The notes under the pieces were generated by a model. The model was not told where the DNA came from, did no database searches, and was given only the letters and a program-made list of their open reading frames with translations. Shown one piece after another: positions 12,041 to 23,592 of a stretch of 64,000 bases of DNA (the stretch's first letter is position 1; every line of letters starts with the position of its first letter). The stretch covers positions 4,152,731 to 4,216,730 of the forward strand of contig OX419346.1 in assembly GCA_948470475.1 (NCBI GenBank), read 5' to 3'. Position numbers and translations under genes: made by a program. The DNA comes from Galaxea fascicularis. Its lineage: Eukaryota; Cnidaria; Anthozoa; Scleractinia; Euphylliidae.

Positions 12041-14539
12041 TAGAAAAACCAGTTGGCTATTTAAATGTTCCGAAATTAATTTCGTTTTCACATTTCGTAT
12101 GTGCGACAGTATCCTAAAGTGCACACTTCTTGTTTTCTTGTTTACCTGAAAAGTACTATCTTCGGATATTTTACCATATTTAAAATCACAAGGCTTAATA
12201 ATTAAACACACAAACAGGTCAAAACTATTGCGCGTTGTAAATTGTGGCAAGGGGACGTTAAAGGGTGGAAATCATTTAACAGGTTTTCTCTAAAATAATT
12301 TATAAAATATGCATTGACTTTTACCACAAACTTATCATTATCATTTCAAAAAACATTTTTCATGCAAACTGTGTTTAACTACAAAGTCAATCGAGTTGAA
12401 TGTATGGATGGCAGAAATGTAGAAAACAAAACCTTACCAATAAAAAACAGTAGTTGCAATATCTAAAATATCACCGGTTTCAGTACAATAGTTAATACAG
12501 TTTTAATATTCTTTACAAAACAAAGCAACGTCTATCTATATCAACTTATGTTGACAGCTGTTCTCTGAATACGATTTAAATATTATGTGCTTATTGACTG
12601 AGTGGGAGGGCCGGACGAGAAAATATTTACCAGTAATGCTCTAAAGACACTTCACCTTCACTAATTTAAACTAATTTAAAGTTAAGAGTGTAGTATTACC
12701 ATGTATGGCTACTCTCACTGTAGTAATTGCAATTTGTTTCCACTACTCAGGAGCTTGTCACGAGGGAGGAGAGTGCACAGACATTGTTAACAGCTTCTTT
12801 TGCTACTCTATTAAAAAAAATACACTTGAACCTTCCTTTGTGACCACCTCTCGGAAGCGACTACCTTTCCAATATACCAAACCTTTTCAAATCAAATCAC
12901 TATTGATGGAACACCTCGTAAGCGACCACCTCTCGTAAGCCACCAAAGCCACTTTTAGAGATGACTGTCAAATTTTCTATTGTTTTCGAAGAACGTAGGC
13001 AACCACTTGACACATAACCAGCTGTATCTCTCCCAGACGAAAATTAGAAAATGTGCATGTCGCATCAATGTATTAGCCATAATCATTACAGGAGACAAAA
13101 ACGGAAGTGTTTCCCGGAATAGACTAACTGCGTGAATAAGGCATTGAAACAACTGATAAAATACACGTACAGTTTACACTGAAATAAACTTCAGAGTTCA
13201 CGTACCGAAGGTTTAGATGACCTCTGGGAAAAAGGGAGACTACCGCAATCACCACATCCAAACTACCTAAAATTTTGACCCCTGTGGCCTGACCTGTCGC
13301 ATGCAACTATCTGCCTTAAGCGACCACCTACAGTTGACATTTTGGCTTGTCGCTTACGGGAAGTTCTACTGTGGTGACGATTTGATTATTTGAGCAGACA
13401 TTAAATTTGACATAAATCAAAAACTCTTTTCTGACATGTCTATCGGTGATCTGATATAATTAATACTAACAGACAGGATCAGTAAGAGCAGTCCGGTCGT
13501 TCTGGGTTAAGAAGAAATTGTTGGAAAACGGTGACACTGACTTGTAAGCAGTTGAACGATTGCGGAGGATTTTACCAGCATTCAGCCGAGCCCCATAACT
13601 CTCAGCAAATTGACCACCATTTTAAAAGCTGCGACGAGCAAGTTTTCTGTACGGAGTAGTTTACCGATATCTTCAGGCAATCCCGCCGCTTTGGTACCCA
13701 GACTCCAGAGGCACGTTGGAAAGATAAATATTCCTAAAAACCAAAATAGAAGGCGAACAGAAGACAGGCCTCTCGTCGTAGGATCCGAGAAATTCGTTTC
13801 CATATCATGAAATTGGGACAGAATTTGTCCAAGTTCGTTCATTGGTTCATCAAATCAAAAAACAACTGCTACTAGCTTACGAAACGCGTGGTTTCCCAGC
13901 CGACACGAAACAACAACTGATTGGCTAAGGAAAAGCGTGGTTTCCCAGGCGACAGCACAGCACGGAAACGAGGTTCAGTATTTGTACGACCCAAGTATCT
14001 TTTTTCTTCTCCTCGGCTTCTCCCCATACTTTCCCTCTTTCTGACGAAAAAAGATAATCTCTGGCACCCAGGGTACCGCTTTGGTTACCGAAAATATTTC
14101 CGGATGCATTGTGTAGTTTTCTAGAAATTATCCATACCCTTCCTGTAGTCCCCACTACCCGCTGAAATTTTAGCCTCTGACCCCTCTCCCTTTGGAGTTT
14201 CCAACGACCTTCCGAGGTTAGGGAGGAGGGGGGAGAAAGTTTGAATATTTTCTGGACTTACACATTCCAGCCAAAAGGAACATTGTTAGTATACCAGACC
14301 TGTAACCCTGTCTTTCATTTAGAGTTTAGAATACAGTCACAAATTTTATAAATCACCACCGAGTATTAATTTTAAAATAAAGAACACATAAAATAGTTGC
14401 AAAACTAAACTAGCTCAGAGAACAGCGCAGAAAAATGAAAGCTTTGTTTTAACTGGTAGTTTTACTACGAAGTTGTGGCAGGTTTACCCTCTTTTGTCAA
14501 ATTGTTCCTGAGCATAGTAGCTCTGGAGATATAAAACTT
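12041..14539. other. Intergenic: duplicated flanks of the array unit
   Basis: The block about 12280-12680 (GGTTTTCTCTAAAATAATTT onward) recurs at about 18.64-18.9/19.5 kb and 26.62-26.99 kb. The block from about 13000 recurs at about 19840 and in part at 6100. These are the non-genic halves of the tandem unit. An isolated EGF-like fragment at 12751-12810 is listed separately. No complete gene is seen. Confidence 0.5.
12751..12812 (+). pseudogene. Isolated EGF-like (calcium-binding type) exon fragment
   Basis: After a plausible acceptor (pyrimidine-rich, ending CACTACTCAG at 12750) the plus strand reads GACHEGGECTDIVNSFFCY. The spacing C-x5-C-TDxVNxF-x-C is the middle of a calcium-binding EGF module. 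The first and last cysteines of a full module are absent, and a lysine/asparagine-rich stretch then a stop follow. EGF exons normally use phase-1 borders, which fits here. It lies on the strand opposite to the array genes and no neighbouring exon was found, so it is called a remnant. It could instead be a real exon of a gene I failed to chain. Confidence 0.45.
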
Positions 14540-17150
14540 TCAGCGAACGTAGATCTTCCAGAAATCCCCGGATGACAAGTTGCTTCCAGTATCATCGTCG
14601 CAAAGCCAGCTATTTGCAATCCAGTGGTATTTGAAGGCCACAAACGCCGCGTACGAGAAAAGCCGATCTTCTCCTTTGTGCTCATAATGCCCCCATTTAC
14701 CCACATAATGCCTGTTGTCGTTTCCCCATTTAGCGCATTGTGCAGCCAGCCTCGAAGTGTCCCCCTCCATGCGAATAAATGAATTGCAGGAGCTTGGCAA
14801 GACGTCGGTTTCACCGCTAAAATATTTTACCACAGCTTCGCCTTTGTTGTCCAGTGACGTCTTCAAGTGGATCGCGGTGCCTTGCTTTTTGCTGCAGTGG
14901 AATCTAATCTGACTAAACTGCGCATGAGCTCTCAGCTGCCCCATTGCACTTGACGTAAGTCCCATTCTGTTATTGCTATGATTGGTAATTTCTTTATAAG
15001 ACGAGGAAGTACCGTTCCAGTTCGGCGGAGTAGAAGAGCTTTCCGGAACTAGATTCGCCACCATGAGCCACCCACCTTAGAGTTAGAATTGAAATTGTTA
15101 ATAACGAGGTTAGCTTCTGAATAAATTGTGGTGCTGCGTCGGAGGGGAAGTTGATAACATCACATTTTCATGTAGACTGTGAATAGTCACATAAAATCAT
15201 TCCAGCTGAGAAAAACATAATTCAAACGAGAAAAAAGGTCACAGCATGACCCCAATGCACTCTCGGTTGTCTCGTAAGGCCAGATTCAGACGTCGTACTT
15301 TTCATGAACCAAGCCTAATTCATAGAATTAAGTACATGAAAAGTTTGGCGTCTGAATCAGTTAGGAACTGCTATTTTAAGTGGAACGACCTTCGTTCTTC
15401 CCGCCTAGTGGCTTGGCCTGGAATTTTGACTATGTAACGCCGAACTTAACGCATAAATTATTAAAACCACCCACAATGTTCATTAGTTTTCCTGGAACTG
15501 TATTAGGAACTGCTGAGGAACGGCTAGTTAAGTTCGACCTCTGAATCAAAAGGCGTACTTTTCACGGTTAATTTGGGTCCAAATTCGAATTGAGTTCAGC
15601 TCATGAAAAGTACGACGTCTCGGTGAACGGGGCCTAATGTCGTCGACTCGAATGAAAATTAAATCAGACTATTATAATTTCTTCTTCGTCTAGAAACTGC
15701 TATGCTTTTAAATCCAAACAACATAATTTTTTTCAAAACTAAGATCCTTCAAATTCTCACCAGGGTACGTGAAGAGGACTTAAGCCGAGGCTACACGAGC
15801 GAGTTTTTGCTTGCGATGGTGATGCGATTTTTTTTTTAATTGTCGCATCGCCATCGAGCGGTGAAAATCACACTTGTAGCCACCCTCGCGCAGGCGCTGC
15901 GATGACAACAGCTGAAAAAATTGCAGAAAAAAAAAAGTTGCGAGAAATTCAAGGAGTTGGCCGCGACTTTAGTTGAAATGTAAACAACAAAAATGAAACA
16001 TACCACCATCAGTTGTCATGTCACAAAAAGCCTTGAATGAATCACCGCTGCCATCTGGGTTGATCCAGTACTCCGCATCTCCGATCGCGTCTCCGACCGT
16101 GGTGATGTGCTGGCAAGATTTGCCAGCTCTTGTTGAAACAGAACCGAGTAACGCTGTGAATAACAGACATTCGTCAGACGACAAAAGCTTGGATTGAGTT
16201 CTTAGAGGGGCTCCGTCGTTGGAGTTTTATTGTTTTCTGGCGAAACCTATTCAGAAATGCTACTTTTAAAACGACTTTCACTCATGCCCGCTGTGTGTCT
16301 ACACAAACTAGGAAGCTCAAACAAGATTTCTTTGGTAGATTTCTTTGCCGTCCTCTACAAAACAACAACGTGAAATGACCAAATTTCATGTTTTCTATAA
16401 AACGTGTGAACGCGAGGCGGCAAATTCGTTTTTCTTTTTCCTTACTTTGATGCCGTTCATTACAATTTAGCCCCAACGTAGTTCACCAGCATTTTCCAAG
16501 TTAAACAAATTGGAATACTTGCGTAAAAGTTACAAAAACGAGAGGTTACATTTTGAAATGACGTTATCATCGCCGTCGTCGTCGTCGTTACTTAAGCTCT
16601 CTACTGTCGTGTACGCGAGATTAAAATGCGTGCTTATTCGTATTCGTCGGTTCGACGAAGCAAATTTACACACTCTACACCCATATTTTGGTCATAAATT
16701 GTATTCCTAATTGAGTTCTTCAATCAGCTTATAACAAAACTGCTAAATAATTCATCTTATCTAATCACATAAAACAGCCAGCTGACTTCCAGTGAAAAAA
16801 ATAATCTCTACAATTCACTTACCACGATCAGGATTCTCAGCATAAACAAAGATATCCATTGGTTTCAGTTTCTCAGGATTAGAACGATGCGTTTCGTTGT
16901 TAAACTGGCACGTTTTGTCGACAATGTTGTAATTTAAACTTTGGCAATCCGGTCGAGTGTTACAAAAGCTATAACAAAACGCGAGTCGGTCTGCCGTGAA
17001 CGATTTATAAACGTGTCCAACAAGGGCGAAGCCGGGATTGGAGCGCGGTTTGAGTTCACATCCAAGGCTAAACACTTGCCATAAAACCGGCAACAAGATG
17101 AAACTAACTAGAGAGAAAGCAGTCATCACCACTGCTCGGAACAGCAGCAT
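14540..17150 (-). CDS. Secreted PAN/apple plus fibrinogen-like domain protein, array copy 2 (3 exons)
   Basis: Exons (minus strand): 16823-17150, 16004-16153 and 14540-15075. All joins are phase 1, giving 337 residues. The order is as in copy 1: signal peptide, five-cysteine PAN/apple-like module, then a fibrinogen-like opening (YWINPDGSGDSF, CDMTTDGG, GGWLMVANLV) and the exon 3 domain ending DFWKIYVR. Differences from copy 1 include Asn for Asp in the DPDG motif and a net 3-codon loss in exon 3 around the WGNDN/GHY and DDTG segments. The exon 3 acceptor is CTCTAAG, where the other copies have a T or A in the same place before AG. An in-frame ATG 13 codons upstream (17189) exists but is not conserved in copy 1, so MLLFRAV at 17150 is preferred. 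Intact and probably functional. Confidence 0.85.
15277..15635. repeat. MITE-like inverted repeat in intron 2 of array copy 2
   Basis: The ends share GACGTCGTACTTTTCATG in inverted orientation (about 15290 and 15604-15620), with AGGCC at the outer ends. The interior repeats the arm motif once more (CATGAAAAGTTTGGCGTC near 15335), which suggests a nested or composite copy. No coding content. Confidence 0.65.
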
Positions 17151-17490
17151 TGTCGTCTCTCTGAATACAGACGCTTCTTGCGTATACATAAAAACTAGTC
17201 ATCCAGGCCGAGAGGTCACATTGGTTGCATAACGTAACGAGTTCCCCCTTCCGATTGGCTCTCCCCAACGTTCAAAATAAGATTACTATAAGTCCAACTG
17301 TAAATCAGAGATCGTGCTGTATTTAAATTCACCTGCCATAGCACAATACACTCTAATGAATTGCACTTATCAAGTGAAACTTTCAAAAGTCACAACATCT
17401 CACAACATCACTGACAATTACAATTGTGATTTCCTTGCTTCGCCTTCGTCTAGTCAAAACGCCGGGGAAACATTTCATAGTTTCGTAGCA

Positions 17491-17703
17491 GGGGCCCGTT
17501 TCTCGAAAGTCCTGGTAACTTAACGGGCCCACAAACCATATTTTGAACTCAAACTCTCAATAAAAGTAGGGTGTGTTTTGACCTCTAATGAAGTCCATTT
17601 TGTTTCTTTAGCTGACAACTTTACTGTATAATTTTCAAAACGTTTGAAACTCCCAGCTGGAATGGAAAACGTAATTACCTGGAGCTTCGAAAAACGACCC
17701 CCA
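17491..17703. repeat. MITE-like element with GGGGCCCGTTTCTCGAAAG end
   Basis: The left end GGGGCCCGTTTCTCGAAAG is matched, imperfectly, by the reverse complement of the right end (CTTCGAAAAACGACCCCC). Length about 210 bp. No coding capacity. Confidence 0.6.
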
Positions 17704-18899
17704 GGAGTCCCCACGACTATATACTGATTTAAATAGGTTCTTCCTTAAAAAAAGATAACCAAAACCTGATGAACTTATGTACCCCCTAAAGCATGTCCTT
17801 CACTGAACCTCCAAGGAATCAATCAAAACTCCAAATTTTAGAAAGAGAACGAGAATACATGTAGACTAGCCTGATCAAGGAACTTTCACGAGTCAAATAA
17901 ATAATTAACTACTTAAGCAAACATAAATATTATAACTACTAACATGGATTAGGTTTACACTGAGCAAAATCAGAGGGGAGAACAAATTGGGACAAACCAG
18001 CTCTGGATTTGATGCATTTCGCCGTGAAAAACGGGTTGGAAAGACTGGGGAAACCAGACGCCCTGATCAGAAAGAAACAGTGTAAAATTGTAAAGGCCGC
18101 AAAGCGTCGTCTGAGGGCAACTGAAACCTGATAGAAATCGAAGGAGCGATCGAGCGAACAGACGATGTCATTAGGACGCTTCGCAGTGTTTCTTTGCCTG
18201 TTTTACCTTTCTTGAGATCACGTCTCGTGTGTAGGAAACTTGTCGATGGACTATAGATCTACCTTTTTTTCTCTCTCTCTTTTGATTGGTAACATTGACT
18301 CTCACTACATCGTACAGATGTAGCAAGAGAAGCTATCGTGTCTAGCAATTTTTATTTAAAAAACCTCTCAAGAACTGAAGGAATGTTTTCAGGCAATGCC
18401 TTTGGACCAAACGTTTTGAATGGTTGATTCTTTACAATAATATACTCATTAAATGCTCAACAATTTCCCGAGTCGCTACCCTGAAATTTAGTTATTTCGA
18501 TTATTATTTGATTTGCTCGCTGGTTCACTTCGACTTCCGATTTTAATGTCATTGTGTTTAGCAGCCAATAGGAACTGGATCTGAAATCCAATTGGCCAGA
18601 GGTCCCGATCCCTCACGCATGTCCAAAAGGATCGCGACCTCTTGATAGGTTTTCTCTAAAATAGTTTATAAAAATATGCATCGTCTTTGCCAACAAATTC
18701 ATCATCATCTGTAATACAACAAATATTTTTCATACAAAGTGTGTTTACCTACAAGGTCAATCGAGTCGTACGTATGGATGACAGAAATAAATAACACAAA
18801 ACATAACCAATAAAACAGAGCAGTTCCGACATCTAACAAAAGAAAATGGTTGGAGGAGCTAATACATTTTAATTTTTCTTTTAAACCAAGCAACACTTA

Positions 18900-19503
18900 G
18901 GGACCGTTCATTTTTTAAGGGATAGGGGGGGCTGGTGGGATTTGGGGGAATGCCATGTAGCAATTGTATGACCCCCCCTCAGCTTGCCAATTTTCTCACA
19001 TGACCCCCCCTCAAAAGGAATTTTTTTTTGGGTTGACCCCCCCCTCCCTCCTCCAAAAAAAGTTGCACCTGGTATTTTAAACTTTAATAGTTTTTCGATA
19101 TAAACGTTGTGATAAAGGAGTTTGTTACTTTGGAACTGTTTAAGAGTGATTTTACTTAACCTGTGAAACAGTATCTAACTATCAGTGCGAAAAAGTTATA
19201 ATTAAACATAAGAAAACAACAGAATTAATGTGTATTATTAATTGCAATTGTATAGTATCTATTTCACGGGTTATGTAAAATCACTCTAGCATAGAACAGA
19301 TGTTCATATTTCGTGAATAAAGCAGAATTTCTTATCAATTTGTGAAAACTTCATTCCACTTTTTTTTTTATCTCAGAATTTCGCCTGACCCCCCCTTTCC
19401 TTCTTTTTTTTTGGGGCAGCCCCCCCTTTAAAGCCATATTTTTTCGCGTGCCCCCCCCAAATCCCACCAGCCCCCCCTATCCCTTAAAAAATGAACGGTC
19501 CCT
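18900..19503. repeat. MITE-like element, about 604 bp, terminal inverted repeats about 50 bp
   Basis: The left end GGGACCGTTCATTTTTTAAG continues into a G-run and TGGTGGGATTTGGGG. The right end is its reverse complement (AAATCCCACCAG, C-run, CTTAAAAAATGAACGGTCCC). The interior is AT-rich with several C-runs and no coding frame. Diverged relatives occur at about 33145 and 58320. Confidence 0.85.
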
Positions 19504-19572
19504 TATCCATATCTACCTATGTTGACAGCTATTCTGTGAAAACGTTATAAACATAGAAATACGTGTGATAGA

Positions 19573-19625
<53 letters not shown>

Positions 19626-19629
19626 GATA

Positions 19630-19641
19630 AGAGGAAGATAA

Positions 19642-19679
<38 letters not shown>

Positions 19680-19735
19680 GCTCACGCACTCATCAGACAG
19701 TATTTTAACAAATACTGTCTGATGAGTGCGTGAGC

Positions 19736-19773
<38 letters not shown>

Positions 19774-19786
19774 TTATCTTCCTCTT
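19630..19786. repeat. Perfect 157-bp palindrome carrying a hammerhead-ribozyme-like core on both strands
   Basis: The arms are reverse complements of about 75 bp around a centre near 19707. On the plus strand 19719-19741 reads CTGATGA, then a 4-bp stem GTGC/GCAC with GTGA loop, then GAAA. These are the two invariant boxes of a hammerhead ribozyme with a correct stem II between them. A stem-I-like hairpin (AGACAGTATTT/AAATACTGTCT) lies just upstream. A normal stem III and cleavage triplet could not be placed, and the whole palindrome competes as one long hairpin. So the ribozyme reading is a resemblance and not a demonstrated function. Confidence 0.6.
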
Positions 19787-20744
19787 AAACATAGAAATAT
19801 AAACTTCACCTAACCTAACTTAAACAATTTCGCCCAACAGCTGTATCTCTCCTAGACGAAAATTGGAAAATGTATCTCTCCAATATATTAGCCATAGTCA
19901 CTGCTGGAGACATATATCATACAGGCGGGGCTACCGGAAGGTTTTCCCGGAATAGACTATCCGCGTCAATAAAGCATTGAAACAACTGACAAAATACAAA
20001 TCAAATGAAGACTGATCCTCGCAGTTGTCAACGCAATTATATGCAATCGTGTAAAGAAGCCTGAAAAATACACGTACATTATACACTGAAATAAAGTTCA
20101 AAGTTCACCACAATTACCATATGGAAATTACCGAAAATTTAGACCCCCTGTAGCCTCTCATAAGCGACTACCTGCCTTAAACGACCACCTAGACTTGACA
20201 AGTTTGGCTGATCGCTTACGGGAAGTCCTACTGTAGTGCCGATTTGATTCTTTGCGCAGAATTAAATTTGAAAATAAAACAAAACCCTTTTTTCTGAGAT
20301 GTCCACCCGTGTTCTGATATAATTAGCCTATGAGACGCGGCCGTGTAATTTCCCTCCTCCAAACGAAAAAAATAAGCTCTGTCACCCAGGTACCGCTTTG
20401 GTTACCGAAACTATTTCTGGATGCATTCCTCCCAAAAGGAACGTGAGAGCACCAGATCTGCAATCCTTCTTTTCGTTTATAATATAGTTCAGTTTATACG
20501 ATAGAAGATTTTAAAAATTGTCCCCGACTATTAATTTTAAATTAAAGAACATACAATTGAACAGTTGCACTTTGAAAGGGTAGACCACTGTTGCAATACG
20601 GTAAACTAGCTCAGAAAACAGCGTAGCCAAGCATGAAAAAGAAAAGCTATATTTTAACTAATATTTTCACTGTTAAGATTTGGCAGGCTTGCCCTCTTTT
20701 GTAAATCTTTTCCTGAACATGGTAGCACTGGAGATATAAAACTT

Positions 20745-23592
20745 TCAGCGAACGTAGATCTTCCAGAAATCCCCGGATGACAAGTTACTTACGCTTCCAG
20801 TGTCATCGCAATGCCAACTATTTGCAATCCAGTGGTATTTGTGAGCCACAAACGCCGCGTACGAGAAAAGCCGATCTTCTCCTTTGCCGTACCTATAATG
20901 CCCCCATTTACCCACATACTGCTGCCCGTTGTCGTTTCCCCAGTTAGCGCATTGTGCAGCCAGCCTCGAAGTGTCCCCCTCCAAGCGAATAAATGAACTG
21001 CAGGAGCTTGGCAACATGTCAGTTTCATCGCTAAAATATTTTACCACAGCTTCGCCTTTGTTGTCCAGTGACGTCATCAAGTGGATCGCGGTGCCTTTCT
21101 TTTTGCTGCAGTGGAATCTAATCTGACTAAACTGTGCACGAGCTCTCAGCTGCTTCATTGCAGCTAACTTAAGTCCCATTCTGTTATTGCCATGATTGGA
21201 AATTTCTTTATAAGATGAGGAAGGACCGTTCCAGTTCGGCGGAGTAGAAGGGCTTTCCAGAACTAAGTTTGCAACCATGAGCCACCCACCTAAAAGTTGA
21301 AAGTTCACATAATTTAGACTGCCGATAAAGGGGGTTAGTTTCTAAAAAAATGTGGTGCTGCGTCGGTGAGGAAGTGGTAAACCAAAATTTGGCATTGTCA
21401 ACTCAGTTGATAAAACTACATTTGCGTCGACTGTTAATGGTTACATAAATTGGAAAGGAGGGGTCGGAATGTGAAGCAGCCGGTCAGCAGTGAAGACGTA
21501 TTGGCCAGTGGAGACGGCTGCTCCCGAAGGTATCTTTTTGTGCACTTGCTAGCGCGTCCTTGTCGATTGAGAGACAAACAATTGAAGGGTTGTGGTACAC
21601 ATTGCCCTATAGTTTTGGTCATGGTTTTGCGCTTCGTTTTCAAGAAAAAACGAGCTAAAAAACGAGTTTGGCGTCTTCTGTCATTCTCTTTCAAAGACAA
21701 AAAAAAAACGATCAAGTTCTTTGTTTCATTATTTTTGGCCAGTATTTACTAGAAAACTAAGCACTAGGCAGGGGAAAAATACAGGGTAAAACATGTCTTT
21801 GTACTTTTTCGCTACTTTAGGCCTGTCTGCGAGAAATCAGCAATTTTTGAGCGAGATAAGGAAATCACTCAAAAGGTCATTTAGCATGGTATTACACCAG
21901 GCCGGGGAAAAATACAGGGAAAAACATGTCTTTGTATTTTTTCGCTACTTTAGGCCTATATGCTAGAAATCAGCAATTTTTAAGCGAGATAAGGAAATCA
22001 CTCAGAAGGTCGTTTAGCATGGTATTACACCCGACCCTTCGATTCAACTAATAGAGTGTTTCAAATGACGTCACAGCGGCCATGCTGGTGTCCCAAATTG
22101 AACCTCCGGGAATTACATTCTATTTTTATGCAAATAGCTTATATTGTTTCAGGAAACCAATACAGCTGATAGTCACAATGAGGAGGGTAACTGCAACGGG
22201 AACGCGACAAAAGGTTTAATGAGCAAAATCAATCGCTCTGCACGTTGTATTTATTTCCTAGACAGCCCGCCAGCATTTTCCAAGTTAAACAAATTTCAGT
22301 AATTGCGAACTGAAGAGTTCAACAAACGAGAAGTTATATTTTGAAATGACGTTTTCGTTGCCGTTGCCGTCGCCATCGTCGGTGCATGCTAAAACTTCCT
22401 AACTTGCTCGCAAGCTTTACTTCAGTTCGAAAGACAAAACAGTCTCAGCATGACTGCAATGAACTCTAAGCAGTCTCGTAATGTTTTCGACTCCAATGAA
22501 AGTAAAATCAGACCATTATTTCTTGTTCACCTGGAAACTTCGATGTTTTGAATCCAAAAAAAAAATGTTTTTTTAAAGATCTTCAAAACTCTTACCAAGT
22601 AAGTCGAGTAATTGGTTAAAATGTAAAAAGGTCTGGGATAGTAGCGTGTTACGATTTTTTAAAACAACACGTTTTTTGAAAACATGTTTCAACAGAATCT
22701 TCTCACGATCATCTTCTGGAATCTTAAATTACAAAGTACATAGTTGAATATATAATGTGCGCAAAATGCTAAAATGCTTCTCATAGTTAATTAGCATTTT
22801 CACTCTTGTGCACACACTATATATTCAACTCTGTACATTGCAAATTAAACTGAGGATGACAGAAGATTCTGATGAAACCTTCTTTTCTAAAAAACGTTGT
22901 GTTGTTTTTAAAAATCTTAAAATGTAAACTTCAAAAATGAAGCATACCACCATCAGTTGTCATGTCACAAAAAGCCTTGAATGAATCACCGCTACCATCT
23001 GGGTCGATCCAGTACTCCCCATCTCCGGTCGCGTCTCCGACCGTGATTATGTGCTGGCAAGATTTGCCAGCCCTTGTTGCAACAGAACCGAGAAGTGCTG
23101 TAAAAAAAAAAAAACGACATTCGCCAAATTAAGTCATCAAAACTGCGATTCTTTTTAAGTTGCAACTGTCATCTAACTGGACAAGAAGTCATGGAATTAG
23201 AAACATTAAGTTGGAACGAAACAACTGGTTAATAACCAGTTGACTTTGTGTACTAGACTAACAAAAACAATTTCTACAATTTACTTACCACGATCAGGAT
23301 TCTCAGCATAAACAAAGACATCCATTGGCTTTAGTTTGTCAGGATTAGAACGATGCGTTTCGTTGTTAAACTGGCACGTTTTGTCGACAATGTTGTAATT
23401 TAAACTTTGGCAATCCGGTCGAGTGTTACAAAAGCTATAACAAAACGCGAGTCGGTCAGCCGTGAAAGATTTATAAACGTGTCCAACGAGGGCGAAGCCG
23501 GGATTGGAGCGCGGTTTGAGTTCACATCCAAGGCTAAACACTTGCCATAAAACCGGCAACAAGATGAAACTAACTTGCGAGAAAGCAGTCAT
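20745..23592 (-). CDS. Secreted PAN/apple plus fibrinogen-like domain protein, array copy 3 (3 exons)
   Basis: Exons (minus strand): 23289-23592, 22948-23097 and 20745-21289. All joins are phase 1, giving 332 residues. Domains are as in copies 1 and 2, with YWIDPDGSGDSF, CDMTTDGG and GGWLMVANLV marking the fibrinogen-like opening and DFWKIYVR the end. The conserved upstream start (MLL...) is lost: an in-frame TAA lies just before, so translation would begin at the internal ATG (MTAFSQV) at 23592. The hydrophobic signal segment is still complete from there. Intron 1 is much shorter than in copy 1 (about 190 versus 1355 bp), and intron 2 carries an inverted-repeat element at 22651-22918. Otherwise intact. 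Confidence 0.83.
21767..22031 (+). repeat. Direct tandem duplication, two units of about 132 bp
   Basis: The block from CAGGGGAAAAATACAGGG to GCATGGTATTACACC is present twice back to back (about 21767-21898 and 21899-22031) with only scattered differences. It lies in intron 2 of array copy 3. No coding content. Confidence 0.8.
22651..22918. repeat. Inverted-repeat element next to exon 2 of array copy 3
   Basis: The arms (about 22651-22760 and 22800-22918) share inverted ACAACACGTTTTTTG, GAATCTTCT and GTTGAATATATAATGTG blocks. Only the right-arm part survives at the equivalent place in copy 1 (about 7560-7620), so the insertion predates duplication or was partly lost in copy 1. Confidence 0.7.

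Larger units (their letters stand above)
17151..20744. other. Intergenic between array copies 2 and 3
   Basis: Holds the 5' flank of copy 2 and three inverted-repeat elements (17491-17701, 18900-19503, 19630-19786, listed separately). From about 19840 to 20744 it is the duplicated 3' flank of copy 3. No gene is seen. Confidence 0.5.
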
